From: Cellulomonas sp. URHE0023
GTDB lineage: Bacteria > Actinomycetota > Actinomycetes > Actinomycetales > Cellulomonadaceae
Assembly: GCF_000688475.1 (NCBI RefSeq)
Contig: NZ_JIAN01000010.1
Location: 1 to 64,000 of the forward strand
Length of the DNA: 64,000 nt
Direction of reading: 5' to 3'
Part shown: positions 63,532 to 64,000 of the stretch, in pieces
Numbering within the stretch: the first letter of the stretch is position 1
Layout of the letters: every line of letters begins with the position of its first letter
Program-made: the position numbers and the translations under genes
The notes under the pieces: generated by a model
What the model was told of the DNA's origin: nothing
Seen by the model: only the letters and a program-made list of their open reading frames with translations
The model's database searches: none

Positions 63532-63556
63532 CCGACTCGATCCCCAAGGACCCGAC

Positions 63557-64000
63557 ATGACTGCTCGCCCCGCGCACCGCGCGCGCCGCCTCGCCGCCAC
63601 CCTCACAGCCCTGCTCACCGCGGGTGTCCTCACCTCTCTCGCGGCGTGCTCTGCCGACAGCGGAGCCGCCGCAGAACCGTCCGCGACGGCGTCGGACGAC
63701 GCGCCCGCAACACTTGCCGAGGCCGACGAGCTGCGTCTCGGCTACTTCGCCAACGTCACGCACGCGATCCCCGTGATCGGCGTCGAGGACGGCACCTACC
63801 AGGAGACTCTCGGCGACACGAAGCTGACGACCGAGATCTTCAACGCCGGACCGGCGGCCGTCGAGGCGCTGTTCGGCGGCGCGATCGACGCCGCCTACGT
63901 GGGCCCGAACCCCGCGATCAACGCGTTCTCGAAGTCGGACGGCAAGGCGATCCGGATCGTCTCGGGCGCGACCTCGGGCGGCGCACAGCTCGTCGTGGTC
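63557..64000 (+). CDS. ABC transporter substrate-binding lipoprotein, sulfonate/nitrate/taurine type (partial)
   Basis: First 148 codons, cut by the window end. Signal peptide with SLAAC lipobox (Cys31), Ala/Ser linker, then LRLGYFANVTHAIPVIGVEDG and AVEALFGGAIDAAYVGPNPAINAF, which is the NrtA/SsuA/TauA fold. ATG at 63557 with AAGGA. The Cys leader upstream favours an organosulfur substrate. ATPase and permease genes are expected beyond the window. Confidence 0.9.
   Translation, partial: MTARPAHRARRLAATLTALLTAGVLTSLAACSADSGAAAEPSATASDDAPATLAEADELRLGYFANVTHAIPVIGVEDGTYQETLGDTKLTTEIFNAGPAAVEALFGGAIDAAYVGPNPAINAFSKSDGKAIRIVSGATSGGAQLVVV

Overview
This is a very GC-rich, gene-dense stretch of an actinobacterial (Actinomycetota) chromosome. 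Gene content and style point to Micrococcales, probably Cellulomonadaceae or a close relative: GTG starts are common, ATGA/GTGA stop-start overlaps are frequent, F420 and ANTAR proteins are present, a DUF3618/holin-X cluster occurs, and a sugar ABC transporter sits beside glycosidases. The genus is inferred from gene content, not demonstrated. No rRNA, tRNA, CRISPR array, insertion sequence or prophage was seen.

Layout. 0-9.8 kb: small stress-type proteins, a GT2 glycosyltransferase, an Hsp20 gene behind a CIRCE-like operator, two SDR dehydrogenases (one frameshifted), a short RecQ, a GPR1/FUN34/YaaH-type membrane protein, then envelope/stress cluster 1 (LEA-like, holin-X, DUF3618) and an APH-fold kinase. 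9.9-22.9 kb: a carbohydrate locus with two ABC permeases, an (alpha/alpha)6-type protein, a tandem metallo-beta-lactamase protein, a GH36/GH31-like glycosidase, a YihT/LacD-like aldolase, a GH38 alpha-mannosidase and a lipoprotein solute-binding protein. Divergent promoters at 18.34-18.41 kb each carry a LacI-type palindrome in the spacer. 23-31.6 kb: a CDGSH protein overlapping a haem-oxygenase-like diiron protein, four ANTAR-domain regulators, a stand-alone LigD-type DNA ligase, a phage-derived domain and an F420 oxidoreductase. 31.6-34.8 kb: an 866-bp non-coding region with two tandem-repeat arrays, then envelope/stress cluster 2 and a YihY/BrkB protein. 34.9-43.6 kb: a zinc alcohol dehydrogenase, an atypical Nramp-like transporter with two PRC-barrel-like genes, a membrane pyrophosphatase translationally coupled to a glycosyltransferase, and an FNT channel. 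43.6-47.2 kb: prpD-prpB-prpC (methylcitrate cycle). 47.4-54.0 kb: a DinB2-like polymerase, a Nfo-type endonuclease, a TrkH/KtrB transporter and a P-type ATPase. 54-63.1 kb: HNH, MarR, 5'-nucleotidase, DUF1269, DinB/DUF664, an ArsR-AHSA1-hydrolase operon, a lipoprotein and GlgX. 63.2 kb to the end: a cysteine-rich leader peptide and the start of a sulfonate/nitrate-type binding protein.

How it fits together. The strongest new signal is regulatory. Three separate transcription units (stress clusters 1 and 2 and the PAS-ANTAR gene) share a two-block promoter-like sequence with an invariant 14-nt gap. 37-40 nt further on, all three have a hairpin with a conserved loop, a bulged G and compensatory stem changes. 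Ahead of cluster 2 the upstream promoter block has been amplified into eight tandem 18-20 bp units. Four predicted RNA-binding ANTAR regulators lie between the two clusters. This looks like an undescribed stress regulon with a structured 5' leader. Other items of note are the glycan/aldolase locus, a DinB with valine at the steric gate, an Nramp-like protein lacking DPGN, and the Cys-Cys leader peptide.
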